A stretch of 7,124 nucleotides of DNA from an uncultured Treponema sp. (GCA_937923945.1 CALDWC010000133.1:1-7124); one strand, 5' to 3'; numbered from the stretch's first letter, positions 1 through 7,005 are shown. The notes: generated by a model from the letters alone, not told the origin. Numbers and translations are program-made.

Positions 1-41
1 CAAATGCATGATTTATTTCATAAAAAAACCGAAAAATATTT

Positions 42-88
42 CCTCACAAGTATTAATTTACTTAAAAGCTATAATTTATACCTCACAA
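42..88 (+). promoter_or_regulatory. Putative promoter and possible operator of the ABC importer genes
   Basis: A perfect -10 hexamer TATAAT lies at 70-75. No good -35 hexamer is seen 16-18 bp upstream, so the promoter may depend on an activator or be weak. The 8-mer CCTCACAA occurs twice in the same orientation, at 42-49 (over the -35 area) and 81-88 (over the expected transcription start). It brackets the -10 box and could be a pair of regulator half-sites. Regulation by metal is plausible for an importer of this kind but is not shown by the sequence. Confidence 0.35.
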
Positions 89-113
89 ATTTCGTACAAT
101 AAAAAACACTGAA

Positions 114-1124
114 TTGTTCAGCGTTTCCTTAAGTGTCGCTTTTGTGCTTGTCGGATCGCTCGTTTTTGCGATGGGAAACTCGGAAGCAAAAACGGACGGA
201 ACGTTTGCAGGACAGACGTTGAATGTTGTTGCGACCAGCACCTATCAGGAATTGTTTGACGCATTCAGCGAAAAAACCGGTGCGAAGGTTGAGCTGCTTT
301 CGATGTCAAGCGGCGAAGTGTTGGCGCGTACTCGAGCGGAAGGAAAGTCGATGGCGGACATTTGGTTCGGCGGCGGACTTGATGCGTTTATGGCGGCAAA
401 GGCGGACGGGCTTTTGGAAAATTATATTTCGCCGAATGCGAAAGATATTCCGGCTCAGTACAAAGATGCGGACGGAGCGTGGATTGCAAAGGGAATTACC
501 GTTGTCGGCTTTATCGGAAACAAAAGCCGCCTTGCGGAAAAGAATTTACCGATGCCGAAAACCTGGGCGGAGATTGCCGATCCGAAATACAAGGGTGAAG
601 TGATTATGAGCGATCCTGCAATTTCGGGAACCAACTACGCGGCGGTAAAAGGTTTACTCGATTTGTACGGCGAAGAAAAAGGCTGGGCATATTTGGAAAA
701 ACTGTGCGCGAATATTCCGTTTTTCGGCAAGCGAGGAAAAGACCCGCAGGAAAAAACAACGCAGGGAGAGTTTGCCGTGGGAATTATTCCTGCCGATGAA
801 AAAGCGTTTAAGGCAGCTGAAGATAACGACTTAATTGTGGTGTATCCTGCTGATGGCGTACCGTGGGTTCCGGAAGGCACCGCAATTTTTAAAAATCCGT
901 CAAACCCCGAGTTGGCAAAAGCGTTTATGGACTTTATGCTGACAAAGGACGCACAAAAAATCATTGCACGTTTGGACGGAAAAGATTCCGCACAAATTAT
1001 TAAGCCGGGAGTAGAAGGCTTGTCGTTAGGTTTACCGAAAGATAAACTCATTAAAGAAGATTTAAGCACCTTCGGTTCAGACCGTGAACGCATTCTTGAA
1101 AAATTCGGTTCACTGAAAAAATAA
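114..1124 (+). CDS. ABC importer periplasmic solute-binding protein, AfuA/FbpA-like (probable ferric-iron type)
   Basis: This is the periplasmic binding protein that would capture the solute and deliver it to the permease encoded next. Counted from TTG 114, it has a hydrophobic signal core (residues 2-18) ending in V-F-A, a good signal peptidase I site after A19. There is no lipobox cysteine, so it should be a soluble secreted protein. The mature part fits solute-binding family 1/COG1840: 'ADIWFGGG' around W84-G88, 'KTWAEIADPKYKG' near residue 150, 'GEFAVGIIP' at 218-226, and the usual C-terminal 'PELAKAFMDFMLTKDAQ'. About 336 residues is normal for the family. The paired tyrosines that hold Fe3+ in classical FbpA proteins are not evident in the G218-P226 stretch, so sugar phosphate, phosphonate or another anion remain possible. 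The start is doubtful: TTG gives no positively charged n-region, there is no Shine-Dalgarno, and the in-frame ATA at 99 followed by AAA AAC would make a better signal peptide if it were ATG. The function class is sure, the substrate is not. Confidence 0.88.
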   Translation: MFSVSLSVAFVLVGSLVFAMGNSEAKTDGTFAGQTLNVVATSTYQELFDAFSEKTGAKVELLSMSSGEVLARTRAEGKSMADIWFGGGLDAFMAAKADGLLENYISPNAKDIPAQYKDADGAWIAKGITVVGFIGNKSRLAEKNLPMPKTWAEIADPKYKGEVIMSDPAISGTNYAAVKGLLDLYGEEKGWAYLEKLCANIPFFGKRGKDPQEKTTQGEFAVGIIPADEKAFKAAEDNDLIVVYPADGVPWVPEGTAIFKNPSNPELAKAFMDFMLTKDAQKIIARLDGKDSAQIIKPGVEGLSLGLPKDKLIKEDLSTFGSDRERILEKFGSLKK

Positions 1125-1153
1125 ATCAGTACGCGCTTGGTGCGTATTGTGCA

Positions 1154-1192
1154 GCCCGAAGTTTGATAAAAATTTCGGGCGCTTGTTTTTTT
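1154..1192 (+). terminator. Intrinsic terminator between binding-protein and permease genes
   Basis: GCCCGAA (1154-1160) pairs perfectly with TTCGGGC (1174-1180). A G-T pair and three A-T pairs extend the stem inward to a 5-nt loop (1165-1169). A run of seven T lies at 1186-1192. It is placed 29 bp after the binding-protein stop, where it would end most transcripts and let only some reach the permease and ATPase genes, a common way to make binding protein in excess. Confidence 0.85.
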
Positions 1193-1222
1193 ATACCGCT
1201 TTATTTTTATTAAATTACATTC

Positions 1223-2848
1223 ATGACAAAGCCGAGCTTTCATTCCGTTTTAAATTTTGTCGTTATTTTAGTTATTTTTACTGCAGTCGTTGTTTTTATC
1301 TTTTTACCGTTTGTATTTGTATTAAAAGAAGCGTTTGTTGAAAACGGAAAAATCAGTTTTCATTTATTTTGTAGCGTATACAAAAATAACTTATCGCTTT
1401 TAAAAAATTCTTTTTGTGTTGCTATCTTTACAACCTTGTTGACAACGCTTGCGTCCGTTACCGCGTCTCTATTTTTTTTCACCGCGCCTGCGTCAGTACA
1501 ACGCATCATTTTTTTTATACTTTCCCTCTCGATGATCAGTCCACCGTTTGTTACCGCCTTAACGTACATTAACCTTTTCGGCAGACGCGGAATTATCAGT
1601 TACTACCTTTTGGGAATTTCGGCAAGTCCATACGGAATGATCGGTATTGTACTGATGCAATCGATCGGCGGTTTTTCGATCGGGGCATTGTTGTTGATAG
1701 GTTTTTTACAAAGCATGGATAGGTTTGAAATCGACACCGCCCGAAATCTCGGAGCGAAAACGGATAATATAATCGTTGATATTATTGTGCCGAAAATTTT
1801 CCCTGCCGTTAAAGTGTTAATGATGCTGACTTTTTTTCGGAGTTTATCCGACTTCGGAACACCGGCAATTATCGGCGGATCATGTAATGTTATGGCAAGC
1901 GAAAGTTATTTTTCGTTGATTGCATACGGCGATTTAAAAAGATCGGCGATTTTGAATATAATGATTTTATTACCTGCATTGGTTATTTTTTTACTGTATC
2001 AAAAAAGTTTTAAAAACGTATCGTCGATTTCAAAAGGGCGGGCATCATCGGAATTGAGTTTAGAACGGAAGGGAATACTGTATTATCTTATCAGTGCAAT
2101 CGGTGTTTTCTTTTTAGTTTGGATAAGTTTACTATATCTTTCGATTGTATTTTCCGCGTTTACTCGCATGAAAAAAGGCAAACTTATTTTCACGTTGTTG
2201 AATTTTATTGAAGCGAAAGATTTTATACACGGTAGTATTTTGAGAACGATAGTCTACAGTTTACTCGCGGCATTCGGAACAACGGTGATCGGCTTTTTAA
2301 TTGCGTATTATACACAGATAAAAAAGAGCCGCATGATGAAGTACGCGAATGCAATTGCAGCGTTGCCGTACATTATTCCCGGAACTTTTTTCGGTTTGGG
2401 GTATTTGCTTTATTTTAAATCTCCGCCGCTCATGTTAACCGGCACTGCAACAATTGTTATCCTCAACATGCTTTTTAAGCAGCTGCCTTTTTCAACGAAC
2501 ATTGCAAGCGCCGCGATGAACGATATTAGTGTCGATGTTTTAAACTCGGTACGGGATTTGGGCGGCGGACGCTTGCATGAGTTAACTGATGCCGTTATTC
2601 CCTTGAGTGCGCACAGTATTGCTCTTTCGTTTATAAACGGATTTAGAACTACGATGACCACTATCGGGTCTATTATTTTTTTGGTCTATCCCGGACAAAA
2701 AGTTTTAACCCTTGTGATGTTTGATGCAATTCAAAGCGGCAACTATAATGTCGGTTCGGTTATCGCGCTTTTGATTATTGTGATTTGCTTGGCGGTTAAT
2801 TTTATGTATAGACTTGTTTTGAAAAAACGATACGGTCATGTACGGTGA
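1223..2848 (+). CDS. ABC importer permease, fused two-domain (FbpB/AfuB-like)
   Basis: This is the inner-membrane channel of the importer. The 541 residues contain two binding-protein-dependent permease domains in tandem, roughly residues 60-265 and 335-535, each preceded by a membrane helix (about 10-34 and 286-312), consistent with about 12 helices in all. The cytoplasmic coupling (EAA) loop of domain 1 is clear at E169-A173-L176-G177, followed by 'IVPKIFPAV'. That of domain 2 is more divergent ('SVRDLGGG', about 442-449, then 'VIPLSAHS') but keeps the central glycine and the proline. The 'LPYIIPGTFFGLGY' segment in domain 2 is typical of FbpB-type permeases. The fused arrangement and length fit the ferric-type family, where one polypeptide replaces a permease dimer. 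The ATG at 1223 has no Shine-Dalgarno. A weak -10-like TATTAA at 1208-1213 would put a transcript start close to this ATG. The stop lies 11 bp before the preferred ATPase start, so the two are co-translated neighbours. Confidence 0.92.
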   Translation: MTKPSFHSVLNFVVILVIFTAVVVFIFLPFVFVLKEAFVENGKISFHLFCSVYKNNLSLLKNSFCVAIFTTLLTTLASVTASLFFFTAPASVQRIIFFILSLSMISPPFVTALTYINLFGRRGIISYYLLGISASPYGMIGIVLMQSIGGFSIGALLLIGFLQSMDRFEIDTARNLGAKTDNIIVDIIVPKIFPAVKVLMMLTFFRSLSDFGTPAIIGGSCNVMASESYFSLIAYGDLKRSAILNIMILLPALVIFLLYQKSFKNVSSISKGRASSELSLERKGILYYLISAIGVFFLVWISLLYLSIVFSAFTRMKKGKLIFTLLNFIEAKDFIHGSILRTIVYSLLAAFGTTVIGFLIAYYTQIKKSRMMKYANAIAALPYIIPGTFFGLGYLLYFKSPPLMLTGTATIVILNMLFKQLPFSTNIASAAMNDISVDVLNSVRDLGGGRLHELTDAVIPLSAHSIALSFINGFRTTMTTIGSIIFLVYPGQKVLTLVMFDAIQSGNYNVGSVIALLIIVICLAVNFMYRLVLKKRYGHVR

Positions 2849-2862
2849 GGATACGGAAAATG
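2844..2862 (+). promoter_or_regulatory. Ribosome binding site that decides the ATPase start
   Basis: GGTGAGG at 2844-2850, which overlaps the permease stop codon, lies 9 bp before ATG 2860. This favours ATG 2860 over the upstream GTG 2845, which would overlap the permease stop by four bases but would have no ribosome binding site of its own. Confidence 0.6.
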
Positions 2863-3801
2863 TTTTTACAGCTAGAACACGTTAGCAAATATTACAAAAA
2901 CAAAAAAGCAATTTCGGATATTAGTTTTAGTTTGGATGAAGGGAAGCTGTTGTGTTTGTTGGGACCGTCCGGCTGCGGAAAAAGTACGATTCTCAATGCA
3001 ATCGGCGGTTTTATCAAAGTGAATAACGGGCGCATTATCTTGGACGGAGCGGATATTACCGCACTTGAACCGGAAAGCAGAAATGTTTCGACGGTGTTCC
3101 AGTCATACGGACTTTTTTCACACATGAATGTTTTATCAAATATTATGTATGGCTTGAAGTTTAAAAATATTCCGAAAGCGGAACGCATTGTGATGGGACG
3201 CGAAATGATGAAAACGGTCGGCTTGGACGGTTATGAAAAAAAACGCATCAGCGAACTTTCAGGCGGTGAGCAGCAGCGGGTTGCACTTGCCCGCAGTTTA
3301 ATTATTAAACCGAAGCTCTTGCTGTTGGATGAGCCATTGAGTAACCTCGATGCGAAACTGCGGATTGCAATGCGGCGGGAAATAAAGCGGGTGCAGGAAA
3401 CGTTTAAGATAACAACGATTTTTGTTACGCACGATCAAGCGGAAGCGTTTGAAATTGCCGACCGGATTATTTTGATGAATGACGGAATGATTATGCAAAG
3501 CGGCACTGCAGAAGAACTGTATAATAAACCGGCAAACGATTTTGTACTGAATTTTATCGGCGCTGCAAATAAGTTCGGCGCTGCGTATGTGCGTCCGGAA
3601 CGAATCCGGCTTGCAAAAATCCCCGATGAAGCGCATACGGAAAAAGCGGTTATTACGAACATTGTTTTTAAAGGCGATACACTTGAGCTTACGGTACAAA
3701 CTGCACAGAAAAACTTGCAGGTTTTTATTTTGAACACGGAAGAATCATACCGTATCGGTGAAAGCGTTTTTCTCAATTACCGCACGGAACAACTGGATTG
3801 A
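2860..3801 (+). CDS. ABC importer ATP-binding protein (FbpC/PotA-like)
   Basis: This cytoplasmic ATPase powers the importer by binding the EAA loops of the permease. Counting from ATG 2860 (313 residues), all motifs are intact: Walker A GPSGCGKST at 35-43, Q-loop Q81 in 'VFQSYGLF', signature LSGGEQQR at 133-140, Walker B 'LLLLDEP' with D157 and E158, D-loop 'SNLDAKLR' just after, and switch histidine H191 in 'VTHDQ'. After about residue 235 comes a short TOBE-like regulatory tail containing 'YVRPERIRL', as in spermidine/ferric-type ATPases. The tail is somewhat shorter than in the usual 350-residue members. An in-frame GTG at 2845 would add five residues, but the ribosome binding site favours 2860. 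The stop codon TGA (3799-3801) is also part of the -35 box of the next gene. Confidence 0.93.
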   Translation: MFLQLEHVSKYYKNKKAISDISFSLDEGKLLCLLGPSGCGKSTILNAIGGFIKVNNGRIILDGADITALEPESRNVSTVFQSYGLFSHMNVLSNIMYGLKFKNIPKAERIVMGREMMKTVGLDGYEKKRISELSGGEQQRVALARSLIIKPKLLLLDEPLSNLDAKLRIAMRREIKRVQETFKITTIFVTHDQAEAFEIADRIILMNDGMIMQSGTAEELYNKPANDFVLNFIGAANKFGAAYVRPERIRLAKIPDEAHTEKAVITNIVFKGDTLELTVQTAQKNLQVFILNTEESYRIGESVFLNYRTEQLD

Positions 3802-3833
3802 CAATCAATCCGTTTTACGTTATCATCTAAAAA
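3798..3833 (+). promoter_or_regulatory. Near-consensus sigma-70 promoter of the helicase gene, probably leaderless
   Basis: The -35 TTGACA (3798-3803) is a perfect match and the -10 TATCAT (3821-3826) matches five of six, with the ideal 17-bp spacer. The expected start of transcription, 6-8 bp past the -10, falls at about 3832-3834, at or next to the helicase ATG (3834). No Shine-Dalgarno is visible, which agrees with a leaderless message. The -35 box contains the stop codon of the ATPase gene. Confidence 0.7.
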
Positions 3834-5990
3834 ATGAACGAACAAGCCGTTGAATTATTGGACACCGGTGCCATAGTCGACTTCCTCTCCGAAGACGGAC
3901 CGCTTTCAAAAATCTTTTCCGGTTTTGAAGAGCGCGAAGGACAAAAAGAACTTGCAGAAAAAATTTCCGAATGTTTTAACAACGATTGCATCGGTGTCTT
4001 TGAAGCGGAAACCGGTGTCGGAAAAAGTTTAGCCTATCTTTTGCCGAGCATCCGGTGGGCGGTACAGAATGATTGCCGCGTTCTGATTTCAACGGCGACG
4101 ATTAATTTGCAGCAACAGCTCATTGAAAAAGATGCCCCGCTTGCATTGCGAGTACTCGGCTTACCGGAAACGTTTCGCGAAAAAATTGTACTGGTCAAGG
4201 GGCGGCGAAATTTTTTGTGTTTGCGCCGTTTTGAACAGTACCATGAACAGAATGAACTTTTTGAAAACGATGCGGAGACATTGGAAAAATTAAAACGGGA
4301 AATTGCATCCGATACTTTTTCCGGGTCACGCGATGATCTTGATTTTACAATTTCACCGGCGACCTGGTCGAATATTTGTTCCGAATCGGATAATTGTCTT
4401 GCAGGGCGCTGTCCGTATTTTGATTGTTGCTATGTTATGAAAATGAGAAGAAAAGCGGAAGCGGCTAAAATTCTCATTGCAAATCACCATCTCCTTTTTA
4501 ACGATTTACTTGCAAAACTTGAAAGTCAAAACTTCGGGGCTTCGGCGGTTTTGCCGGCGTTTCATCACGTGGTGTTGGATGAAGCACACGCAATCGGTGA
4601 TGCCGCCGGTTCGGGATTTTCCGAAACGGTTAATTCATTTTATTTAAAAAAGCAGCTTTCCTTGTTGTATCGGACGAGCGGAAATAAAGCAGCAAAAATG
4701 CAAGCGGCGAAAAAAACTTCCGGTGTTCTTAGCGAGGTAATTGCGCTGTCATCGCGTGCGGATCTTTTTGCGGAAACGGTAAAGTTTATTTTCGAAGTTA
4801 CGCTTTCGTTTGATAACTTGGAAGCGGCAGCATTTGCACTCATACCGAATGCCGGTACGTGGAGTTTTTTGCAATCAAATCAAAATGATAGAGATAAATT
4901 AATACAGCAGGTGAAAAATTTTTCAGCGAGTATTTTTACTCTCAATAAAAATCTCAGTATGATTTTACAAAATATTCCCGAACTTGATGATGATACGGCT
5001 GAGTACGAATCGGAAGAAAATATTGCCGTGCATGAAGCAAATGTGATTTTGTCTCGCTTAAAAGAAGTGCAAAATTTTTTTGAACAATATGTACTGTACA
5101 CGGAGTTTGAAGATTATATTTTTTGGTTTGAACGATTGCGAACAAGTTCCGCTGAATTTATCCAATTTTATAAAACACCGATTGAACTTGAAAAATTTAT
5201 GCACTCGGCTTTGTACAGTCCGATGAACTGTGTTATCTGTACGTCCGCAACTTTGCGTGTTGCCGATAATTTTAATTTTGCATTTAAGAATTTAGGCTTA
5301 AAAAATTTTTCCGAAAAAGAAATTGCAGGCGGTACGTTTGCTTCTCCTTTTGCATACGATAAAAATGTGCTGCTCAATATTCCGACGGATGCACCGTTAC
5401 CGACTCAACCTGAGTTCAACGAATATGTTTGTAAAAGTATTTTACCGTTAATTGAAGCGAGCGGCGGACGGGCGTTAGTGTTATTTACGTCGTATGCACT
5501 CTTGCGTGAAGCCACCGATTTTGTTAAAGCGAACATCACTGATGATATACGCATCCTGTTTCAAGGTGAACTTGAGCGTGCAAAACTCTTGCGCCTTTTC
5601 AAGGAAGATATTTCCAGCTGTTTATTTGCAACCGAATCATTTTGGACCGGCGTCGATATTCCCGGTGAAGCTTTGAGTCAAGTCATACTGGTTAAATTAC
5701 CGTTTAGCGTTCCGACGCATCCGATTGCATTTGCGAAAGCACATTTTATCGAACGGCGCGGCGGTAAAGCGTTTTTTGAATTGAGCATTCCCGAAGCGGT
5801 TATTAAATTTAAACAGGGCTTCGGTCGTTTGATGCGTTCAAAAAGCGACAGAGGCGTTGTCAGTATTTTAGATAATCGGATACTGAAAAAAACGTACGGC
5901 GGTATTTTTTTAAAAAGTATTCCGCCGGTGATAAAAAATTTTAAAAGACTTGATTCAATCTGTGAAGATGTTTTAAACTTTTTAAAATAG
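3834..5990 (+). CDS. dinG: DinG-family ATP-dependent DNA helicase with Fe-S cluster domain
   Basis: This is a superfamily 2 XPD/DinG-type helicase, expected to unwind DNA 5' to 3', including R-loops and damage-related structures. Of its 718 residues, motif I (Walker A) is 'ETGVGKS' at 59-65, and the DEAH-type motif II is D249-E250-A251-H252. Motif III is 'TSATL' from T470, motif V is G606-V607-D608-I609-P610-G611, and motif VI is 'QGFGRLMR' at 661-668. Between motifs I and II are cysteines C129, C188, C193 and C199. Their last three have the x4, x5 spacing I know for the 4Fe-4S ligands of E. coli DinG; C182 and C198 are extra nearby cysteines. No exonuclease (DnaQ-like) domain is fused at the N-terminus, where 'QKELAEKI' matches the Q-motif area. 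Length and motif order are normal and the gene looks intact. It has its own promoter and is transcribed in the same direction as the importer, but nothing suggests a shared job. Confidence 0.9.
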   Translation: MNEQAVELLDTGAIVDFLSEDGPLSKIFSGFEEREGQKELAEKISECFNNDCIGVFEAETGVGKSLAYLLPSIRWAVQNDCRVLISTATINLQQQLIEKDAPLALRVLGLPETFREKIVLVKGRRNFLCLRRFEQYHEQNELFENDAETLEKLKREIASDTFSGSRDDLDFTISPATWSNICSESDNCLAGRCPYFDCCYVMKMRRKAEAAKILIANHHLLFNDLLAKLESQNFGASAVLPAFHHVVLDEAHAIGDAAGSGFSETVNSFYLKKQLSLLYRTSGNKAAKMQAAKKTSGVLSEVIALSSRADLFAETVKFIFEVTLSFDNLEAAAFALIPNAGTWSFLQSNQNDRDKLIQQVKNFSASIFTLNKNLSMILQNIPELDDDTAEYESEENIAVHEANVILSRLKEVQNFFEQYVLYTEFEDYIFWFERLRTSSAEFIQFYKTPIELEKFMHSALYSPMNCVICTSATLRVADNFNFAFKNLGLKNFSEKEIAGGTFASPFAYDKNVLLNIPTDAPLPTQPEFNEYVCKSILPLIEASGGRALVLFTSYALLREATDFVKANITDDIRILFQGELERAKLLRLFKEDISSCLFATESFWTGVDIPGEALSQVILVKLPFSVPTHPIAFAKAHFIERRGGKAFFELSIPEAVIKFKQGFGRLMRSKSDRGVVSILDNRILKKTYGGIFLKSIPPVIKNFKRLDSICEDVLNFLK

Positions 5991-6003
5991 CGCAGCTCGT
6001 TCC

Positions 6004-6032
6004 ATGACAGGTTTTGCTCGGTAAATTATAAG
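6004..6032 (+). promoter_or_regulatory. Putative sigma-70 promoter of the Rpn-like locus
   Basis: ATGACA (6004-6009; five of six bases of the -35 consensus) and TATAAG (6027-6032; five of six of the -10 consensus) are separated by exactly 17 bp. Transcription would begin near 6039. It lies 14 bp past the helicase stop and overlaps the first copy of the flanking repeat. If this start is used, the AAGGAG at 6030-6035 would not be in the message and could not serve as a ribosome binding site. Confidence 0.45.
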
Positions 6033-6060
6033 GAGACACTGATTCATTCTATCAAGAATT
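6029..6060 (+). repeat. Direct repeat flanking the Rpn-like locus, copy 1
   Basis: This 32-nt segment, starting TAAGGAG and ending AGAATT, matches 7073-7104 at 28 of 32 positions in the same orientation. The matching stops sharply at 6060. In this copy the right half of the palindrome seen in copy 2 is missing, so no strong hairpin can form. It sits directly before the Rpn-like reading frame. Confidence 0.75.
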
Positions 6061-6298
6061 GAGGGCATCTCTAAACGCCGGTAAACGGCGTCAAGCCTTT
6101 AATCCGCGTTTCCTTATCGATTTCCTCAATGCGTTTTTGGCAGACAGCTATGGAAGTATAACGCAGGCAGATGTTTTGAACACTGAGCTGATAAAAGACG
6201 CACCCAACGGCGAAACGTACCGCTTGGATTTTTTGATTAAAACGGATACAAAGTTGCTGATTTTTAATGAACGAATTTTACCGATGAAAGCCTTTTAA
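6059..6298 (+). pseudogene. Rpn/PD-(D/E)XK nuclease-like gene, broken N-terminal fragment
   Basis: The frame from TTG 6059 to the stop at 6298 (79 codons) resembles the front of 'Rpn family recombination-promoting nuclease/putative transposase' proteins: 'FLIDFLNAFL', then 'DVLNTELI', then 'YRLDFLIKTD' with the aspartate expected for the nuclease core. It has no credible start: TTG 6059 lies inside the repeat end and has no ribosome binding site. The usual 'NDxxFKxLFG' segment that I would expect between 'FNP' and 'FLIDFLNAF' is absent, which suggests an internal deletion. The match to the family fades after 'TDTKLL' (about 6259), and the next block belongs to the frame of the following fragment. 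I infer a dead gene remnant, and I am fairly sure of the family but not of the subfamily. Confidence 0.6.
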
Positions 6299-7005
6299 AA
6301 AATGTAACGCTTGACAATGTTATTTATGCTGCCTTAAAAAATGATATTGCGTATTTAATTGGCGACAAACTTATCGTTTTAGTGGAGCACCAGTCAACGA
6401 TAAATCAAAATATGCCGCTGCGCTGCTTGTTATATATCGCCCGTGAATACGAAAAAATTTTAGATGCAAAACAGCGTTACGCACGGCTTTTGCAAAAAAT
6501 TCCGATACCTGAATTTTTCGTCTTATACAACGGGACTGAAGACTATCCGCTTAAAACACAGTTGAAACTTTCCGATGCATTTAATATTAAACAAAAACCG
6601 GCGCATTTGGAAGTGGTGGTAACGGTGTTCAACATAAATGCCGATAAACATGCAGAACTGCTTAACGAATGCAAATACTTAAAAGAATACAGTTTGTTTA
6701 TCGAAACGGTGAGACGATATGCAGCGGCAGACAAAGAAAACGGATTTACCGGCGCAATAAAAGAGTGTATTGGTAAGGGCATCTTAACGGAATATTTAAC
6801 GCGTAAATCGCGGGAGGTAATGAATATGTTAGTCTGTGATTATGATTATGCAACCGATGTAGCAGTACAAGTAGAAGAAGGGCGAGCCGAAGGAGCGTAT
6901 CAAAGAGCTCGGGAAACGGCACGCATATTAAAAACTATGGAGCTTTCAGTGACACAAATCATGCAAGCGACCGGTTTAAGCGAGGAAGAAATAGAGAAGT
7001 TGTAG
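6271..7005 (+). pseudogene. Rpn family nuclease/putative transposase, C-terminal fragment in a shifted frame
   Basis: This frame is open from the stop at 6268-6270 to TAG 7003-7005. The protein signal begins right away ('TNFTDESLLKNVTLDNVIY') and runs through 'KNDIAYLI' (aspartate codon 6343), 'VLVEHQST' (glutamate codon 6385, the E-x-Q nuclease motif), 'NMPLR', 'PEFFVLYNGTEDYP', 'LKLSDAF', 'GILTEYLTRKSREVMNML' and a C-terminal helix-turn-helix-like 'LSVTQIMQATGLSEEEIEKL'. This is a coherent C-terminal two-thirds of a PD-(D/E)XK Rpn-type protein, thought to cut DNA. Only about the first 40 residues of such a protein are lacking. No start codon with a ribosome binding site is found near the front. 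GTG 6382 is the first usable in-frame start, but it falls inside the catalytic core and so is unlikely to be genuine. Restoring one base near 6266-6270 would turn AATGAACG into codons for N-G-T and join the preceding fragment. Confidence 0.72.
6812..7005 (+). CDS. Possible internally started small Rpn C-terminal protein (RpnS-like), 59 residues
   Basis: GGGAGG at 6812-6817 lies 8 bp before ATG 6826, a near-ideal ribosome binding site for a start inside the Rpn frame. A second in-frame ATG at 6820 is only 2 bp from it. Translation from 6826 to the stop at 7005 gives 59 residues: 'MLVCDYDYATDVAVQVEEG', an Arg/Glu/Ala-rich helix, and the helix-turn-helix-like tail ending 'EEEIEKL'. Published work on Rpn systems describes a separately translated C-terminal protein (RpnS) that blocks the full-length nuclease (RpnL), a gene-within-gene toxin-antitoxin used against phage. 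Here the full-length gene is broken, so this would be an orphan antitoxin. The motif arises from conserved codons (R-E-V-M-N-M), so it could be accidental. The feature includes the ribosome binding site; the coding part begins at 6826. Confidence 0.4.

Noticed and set aside
4..102. Short + strand frame of 32 residues beginning at ATG 4, just before the binding-protein gene.
   Set aside because: It has no ribosome binding site, runs through the -10 box at 70-75, and its product resembles nothing I know. It is most likely chance in AT-rich DNA.
635..1243. Long minus-strand open frame of about 200 residues opposite the binding-protein gene.
   Set aside because: It is a serine-rich mirror of a well-supported coding sequence and would cross the terminator hairpin; no start signal is seen.
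3795..3816. Hairpin GGATTGA/TCAATCC with a 3-nt loop at the end of the ATPase gene, considered as a terminator.
   Set aside because: The stem is only 7 bp and AT-rich, and only four T follow. The same bases make the -35 box of the helicase promoter, which explains part of the signal.
6075..6091. Small hairpin ACGCCG/CGGCGT with loop GTAAA at the front of the Rpn remnant.
   Set aside because: Six base pairs without a T-run, inside a decayed coding stretch; too short to call a site, although it might mark an older junction.
6382..7005. Rpn C-terminal frame read as a complete 207-residue gene from GTG 6382.
   Set aside because: GTG 6382 lies within the conserved 'VLVEHQST' core, has no ribosome binding site, and clear family sequence continues upstream of it to 6271.
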